DNA from: Desulfocapsa sp.
GTDB taxonomy: Bacteria; Desulfobacterota; Desulfobulbia; Desulfobulbales; Desulfocapsaceae
Length of the DNA stretch: 64,000 nucleotides
Assembly (NCBI GenBank): GCA_024763035.1
Contig: JANTGG010000003.1
Span: 1-64,000, forward strand
Reading direction: 5' to 3'
This document shows positions 62,901 to 64,000 of this stretch, in pieces. Each line of letters begins with the position of its first letter. Position 1 is the stretch's first letter. The position numbers and the translations under genes are program-made. The notes beneath the pieces are model-generated. The model saw nothing but the letters and a program-made list of their open reading frames with translations, was not told the origin of the DNA and made no database searches.

Positions 62901-64000
62901 AAACAACTGGTCGCCTATGTGGCAACCGGCTCTCCTGTGGCTGACGGGAAGGCTGCAGAACAGTTACGGGAATTTCTCAGCACCCGCCTCCCCGAATATA
63001 TGGTTCCTTCCGTTATTGTGGAACTGGAGGCTCTCCCCCTTGGTCCCAACGGGAAGCTGGATCGAAAAGCCCTGCCCGAACCGGGACAGGTAGCCGGAAA
63101 GAAATATGCTGCTCCCGAAACTGCCCTGGAACAGGAACTGGCAGGGATGTGGCAGGAGTTACTGGAAGTAGATCGTATTGGTCTTGATGACAATTTCTTT
63201 GACCTCGGCGGTCATTCACTGCTCACCGTGCGTATTATTGCAGGAATAAGGGAAAGCCGGAACAGAACGGTGAGTCTCGATGATTTTTTCAAAAACCCAA
63301 CCATTCGGGGACTGGCAGCAGTAGTTTCCGGTGACAGCAGCACCGATACTCCACTTGACCTCGCACAGGAGGCAGTGCTTGCCCCTGAAATAAGCGGCAG
63401 GGGAGATGAGGGGTCAACAACACTTGCGGCAGCTGAAAATATCTTTATCACAGGAGTTACCGGCTTTGTGGGTGCATTTCTTCTTAAAGAGCTTCTTAAC
63501 AGTACCACAGCAGACATCCACTGCCTGGTTCGGGCACAGTCTGCAGAACAGGGGCTCGCCAGAATCTGTGACGGATTACAATCATATAAACTCTGGGATG
63601 CGAGGGATAAAGGGAGAATCCTTGCCGTTCCCGGTGATCTGGCGGAACCGGGGCTTGGCATTGAAACGGAACGCCTGCGGCAGCTGGAATCTGATATTGA
63701 TACTATCTTTCATAACGGAGCACTGGTTCACCACATGCTGCCCTATGAAAATTTAAAGGCTGCCAATGTGGAAGGAACCCATGAGGTGCTGCGTCTGGCG
63801 ACCTGCGGAAAAAGCAAAGCTGTTCATTTTATCTCAACTCTGAACGTCTTCTCCTCATCAATCGGCCATATCACCTGCTCTGAAACCACTCCCATAGAAA
63901 AGGAAATCCACTATCCCTCTGCCGGCTATCCCGCCAGTAAATGGGTTTCGGAAAAACTGATCGCCATGGCCGGGAAACGGGCAGTACCTGTCAGTATCTA
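56967..64000 (+). CDS. Nonribosomal peptide synthetase (C-A-T-C-A-T-reductase, incomplete)
   Basis: The first 2344 codons are in the window; the gene runs past the edge. Domains: C1 (about 15-450, HHIITDG at 148-154), A1 (about 465-990, 'YTSGSTGKPKGVM'), T1 with Ser1026 (GGHSLL), C2 (HHIISDG at 1214-1220), A2 ('YTSGSTGKPKGVC' near 1690), T2 with Ser2084, then a thioester reductase from about 2150 ('ITGVTGFVGAFLL' NADPH loop, YPASK at 2321-2325). The selectivity positions read D-A-W-Q-F-G-L-I-D-K for A1, which I recall for glutamine-type domains, and D-V-Y-Y-L-G-G-I-C-K for A2, which I cannot assign. No epimerase is seen. The product should be a dipeptide released as an aldehyde or alcohol. 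C1 is expected to accept the acyl chain from the PKS or the stand-alone condensation protein. The ribosome-binding site is weak and abuts repeat copy B. Confidence 0.95.
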   Translation, partial: MTAHTIGTDTAAIKYAPLTFSQQSLWMLEQVGEGKCTYNVGWVLHFKGELDLSVLNDSFHHLITRHCSLRTVFSAEGAEPMQVILPTIPFHIPSRSLLDLPRDEQREEIEKAFGREVNTPFDLANGPLLRCTLLHTAPDEHYLVMGIHHIITDGWSMVVLLKELAHIYQHLSQGKEPELPELPLSYEEYSVQQAAASPESVSPKGFAYWQKQLAAPLAKVELPTDFPRTTPLVEHGGRCFFQISGETEQKIKEACKKEKVTPYMYLLTVFKVLLHRYTAQNDLMVGTPVANRGQRELFNMFGFFVNVLVLRSDYGGDISFSEALSREKETVISGMRHMDVPLGSLVKKIQPARSSGFSQIFQVMFVMQNVPIPEYSFGDVVMTPTNVNYLDIPEYGWIHADTGWSEFDLTLELSTHDSGMVGAFEYNSTLFKRSSIETLQQRFSLLLDSVLNDSSTKLSALDFLLPEEKTLLKEWNNTAVEFDTRKTIIDLFAEQVQRTPDAVALVFEGAELSYRELDQQSNRLARYLRENGVTTDILVAICLERSLEMVISLLAVLKSGGAYVPLDASYPEDRLAYMLKDSNAPVIISSSRLLARLPEHTAVVVDVDAPQEWPADISPLSPAAETTPDSLAYVIYTSGSTGKPKGVMISRRAISNHMHWIITEHVICEQDAVLQKTPFSFDASVWEFYATLLTGGRLVIAKPGGHQDPEYMCRTIQEQGVSILQLVPSVLGLMLEQQAFKQCSSLRRVFCGGEPLAVKLVEKFYTLLENARLINLYGPTEATIDATSSLCLPNTGQVSIGKPVANCQAYVLDANRCLLPVGVPGELYLAGAGLARGYLNKPELTEAAFVEIQLDGHDSPIRLYKTGDLVCWLEDGNLQYIGRSDHQIKLRGFRIELGEIEDAITASALVQENVVVVDGEGSSRRLVAYIRTNEREPVADRIQEILHRSLPDYMVPDIIVELESMPHSASGKIDRHALPAPDQPAQPDYLPPATPLETEMTEIWQELLGVSRVGVSDNFFDLGGHSLLAMQLVSRLRDSFGVEINLRLIFETPTPAALVKLIEQTQEQEEQPAITPLAPGAPLQLSFMQQRLWFLDQMEGDSSVYSMPAAFHIEGNVNRDALQKSFLTLTGRHDSLRMSFPDIQGEAAVRLIEPYSPLTHIDLSQLREKDQKDEIRRQIIRHLEKPFDLAAGRLLRVQLLRLSSQHHILLFNMHHIISDGWSLGVLVGELKELYESFTENRTPSLPMLPIQYQDFAGWQREWLKGDSIHKQLDYWKQQLTGCPPLLNLPTDRPRPDVQTHHGDHFLQNLDAELADGLSSLGKKEGVSLFMTLLGGFSLLLSRYSGQSDICVGTPVAGRGNSQLEKLIGFFANTLVLRTRLAKDNTVADMLAQVRETCLDAYANQDTPFEQVVEHLNPERSMGHSPLFQVMLVLQNTPMQKLALSDVSMSPMDLQLSTAKFDITLSVEEKTEGLALDWEYNTDLFNRETVERMADHFQILLQGIAAGKQQKIGTLPMLSTAEQAVLRQWNNTRAPFPMEKTLVDLFEDMAAAHPQSDAVVFEDSRLRYDELDQLSNHLAHRLVEAGVGADVLVVVCLERSPAMIVSILAVWKAGGGYVPVDPGYPEERLSYMFDDSRAAVIITTETLLPDLPESRAAVLCVDLDKLHSAPAPPAIPRNPNSLAYMIYTSGSTGKPKGVCCGHSGVINLFSDFQKRAPIEAETACSFWTSLSFDVSVYEMFTPLTLGASLHIVPEEVRSDGAAFCRWLDSAKIASAYIPPFMLSDFAAWLKENPGQSSLHRMLVGVEPIEEELLASFMQQIPGLQVINGYGPTEATICSTLYSVDGQTFGRGRTPIGKAVQNSDLYVLDSNRQQVPINVPGELYIGGTGLARGYWQRDDLTAKSFLSSPFFMDGGSPRLYRTGDMVRWREDGNLEFMGRIDNQVKVRGFRIELGEVESAVMQSGVVHDTVVVARKVGAGTKQLVAYVATGSPVADGKAAEQLREFLSTRLPEYMVPSVIVELEALPLGPNGKLDRKALPEPGQVAGKKYAAPETALEQELAGMWQELLEVDRIGLDDNFFDLGGHSLLTVRIIAGIRESRNRTVSLDDFFKNPTIRGLAAVVSGDSSTDTPLDLAQEAVLAPEISGRGDEGSTTLAAAENIFITGVTGFVGAFLLKELLNSTTADIHCLVRAQSAEQGLARICDGLQSYKLWDARDKGRILAVPGDLAEPGLGIETERLRQLESDIDTIFHNGALVHHMLPYENLKAANVEGTHEVLRLATCGKSKAVHFISTLNVFSSSIGHITCSETTPIEKEIHYPSAGYPASKWVSEKLIAMAGKRAVPVSI

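Overview
The window looks like a chromosomal stretch from an anaerobic Desulfobacterota (former Deltaproteobacteria), probably Desulfobulbales-like. This rests on gene content: a TRAP transporter, a DUF3373-type porin, a DsrE-family protein, a radical SAM/ArsM/DUF5714 fusion, a CD1871A-type CXXC peptide beside a membrane 4Fe-4S protein, and UPF0210/ACT gene pairs. No rRNA is present, so the assignment is an inference. parA, parB and a perfect parS suggest an origin-proximal position on a chromosome.

Layout. 1-3552: the 3' end of a DacA-like carboxypeptidase and a dctP-dctQ-dctM TRAP operon. 3612-9597: tolC-like and hemC (minus), an EEP-family hydrolase (plus), a sensor kinase/response regulator pair and pgeF (minus). 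9726-15351: a DUF3373 porin, a GNAT/DUF1566 lipoprotein pair, srkA-rnhA and a 39-residue His-rich membrane peptide. 15456-22742 (minus): an outer-membrane barrel plus LolA-like pair, a 1044-residue radical SAM/methyltransferase/DUF5714 fusion, a membrane protein and radA. 22907-27299: EI24-like protein, class III cyclase, a coiled-coil peptide, DsrE and a porin. 27313-31858 (minus): rdgC-like, unknown, gatB, radC, hemW, in the order of transcription. 32160-32374: tRNA-Lys, tRNA-Glu and a strong terminator. 32429-40392: UPF0210, ACT, nadB, parS, parA, parB, a thiamine-binding-like protein, the CXXC/4Fe-4S pair and an SH3 protein.

The most distinctive region is 40582-64000, a secondary-metabolism locus running off the right edge. 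It holds an RND efflux pair, an Sfp-type phosphopantetheinyl transferase, a remnant of an outer-membrane barrel gene, a LolA-like periplasmic protein, and a 2696-residue acyl-AMP-ligase/PKS (AL-ACP-KS-AT-DH-KR-ACP-ACP). A stand-alone condensation-type acyltransferase and an NRPS (C-A-T-C-A-T-thioester reductase, incomplete) follow. The inferred logic is: activate a fatty acid, extend it once with malonyl-CoA, add two amino acids, and release reductively as an aldehyde or alcohol, with the pump as exporter. The PKS dehydratase lacks its catalytic His and the ketoreductase has Arg in place of the usual Lys.

Two copies of a roughly 120-bp non-coding repeat lie in opposite orientation, 43 kb apart. 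One overlaps the srkA stop codon and the other fills the gap before the NRPS start. The LolA-like/barrel pair at 15-17 kb has a decayed counterpart at 46-47 kb, which points to duplication or recombination linking the two regions.
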